A stretch of DNA of 5,084 nt from an uncultured Alphaproteobacteria bacterium (lineage in GTDB: Bacteria; Pseudomonadota; Alphaproteobacteria; Rickettsiales; UBA1997), in NCBI GenBank assembly GCA_903837365.1, contig CAILUF010000209.1, positions 1-5,084 of the forward strand. Direction: 5' to 3'. Below the pieces are notes generated by a model. It was not told the origin of the DNA. It made no database searches and was given only the letters and a program-made list of their open reading frames with translations. Positions 5,046 to 5,084 of the stretch are shown here, piece after piece. Position 1 is the stretch's first letter. Every line of letters begins with the position of its first letter. Made by a program: the position numbers and the translations under genes.

Positions 5046-5084
5046 ATAATAAATTAATTAGAAGTTTCGGTAGAATTAAAAGCC
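5046..5084 (+). repeat. 39-bp direct repeat, copy 2 (after trmB, cut by the window end)
   Basis: The last 39 bases of the window match 4359-4397 exactly, and the match is still running when the window stops, so its true length is unknown. The offset of 687 is a multiple of three: read past the trmB stop, the same frame gives KLIKYNKLIRSFGRIKS. No ATG, GTG or TTG start precedes it in frame after the stop, so it is a start-less trmB fragment rather than a functional second gene. Identity ends abruptly on the left, although AAACT occurs in both copies slightly further upstream (4351-4355 and 5033-5037). It could be a partial tandem duplication or an assembly artefact at a contig end. Confidence 0.9.

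Overview
The window comes from a strongly AT-rich bacterial genome with compact genes and long A and T runs. The two ribosomal proteins point to an alphaproteobacterium. L13 carries the alphaproteobacterial forms around [23 protein letters not shown] and MISRGPLQR, and S9 carries GFLTRDSRVVERKKYG. The base composition would fit a reduced, Rickettsiales-like or similar host-associated or streamlined lineage. That placement is inference; only the class-level assignment rests on visible motifs.

Layout from left to right. Positions 1-161 hold the 3' end of an unrecognised gene with a cysteine-rich tail. It is followed six bases later by ybeY (168-695), the 16S rRNA-processing metalloprotein. On the opposite strand, and convergent with ybeY, lies gshB (706-1662), glutathione synthetase. 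It diverges across 56 bases from a RimJ/RimL-type GNAT acetyltransferase (1719-2321). A 448-base non-coding stretch (2322-2769) follows. It contains several nested inverted repeats, a fair promoter match and a hairpin just before the next gene. Then comes the rplM-rpsI operon (L13 and S9, 2770-3713), a 190-base gap with a plausible promoter, and rpiB (3904-4362). rpiB overlaps trmB (4334-5032), the tRNA m7G46 methyltransferase. The last 39 bases of the window repeat exactly the early part of trmB.

Functionally the window is mostly housekeeping: ribosome assembly and RNA modification (YbeY, L13, S9, TrmB), redox buffering (GshB) and the non-oxidative pentose phosphate pathway (RpiB). No phage, transposon, CRISPR or defence system is visible. 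The points most worth a second look are the perfect 39-bp in-frame repeat that truncates at the window edge and the possible structured RNA or long leader ahead of rplM. The separation of ybeY and trmB, which sit in one cluster in many alphaproteobacteria, is a lesser point. Only trmB has an obvious Shine-Dalgarno sequence.
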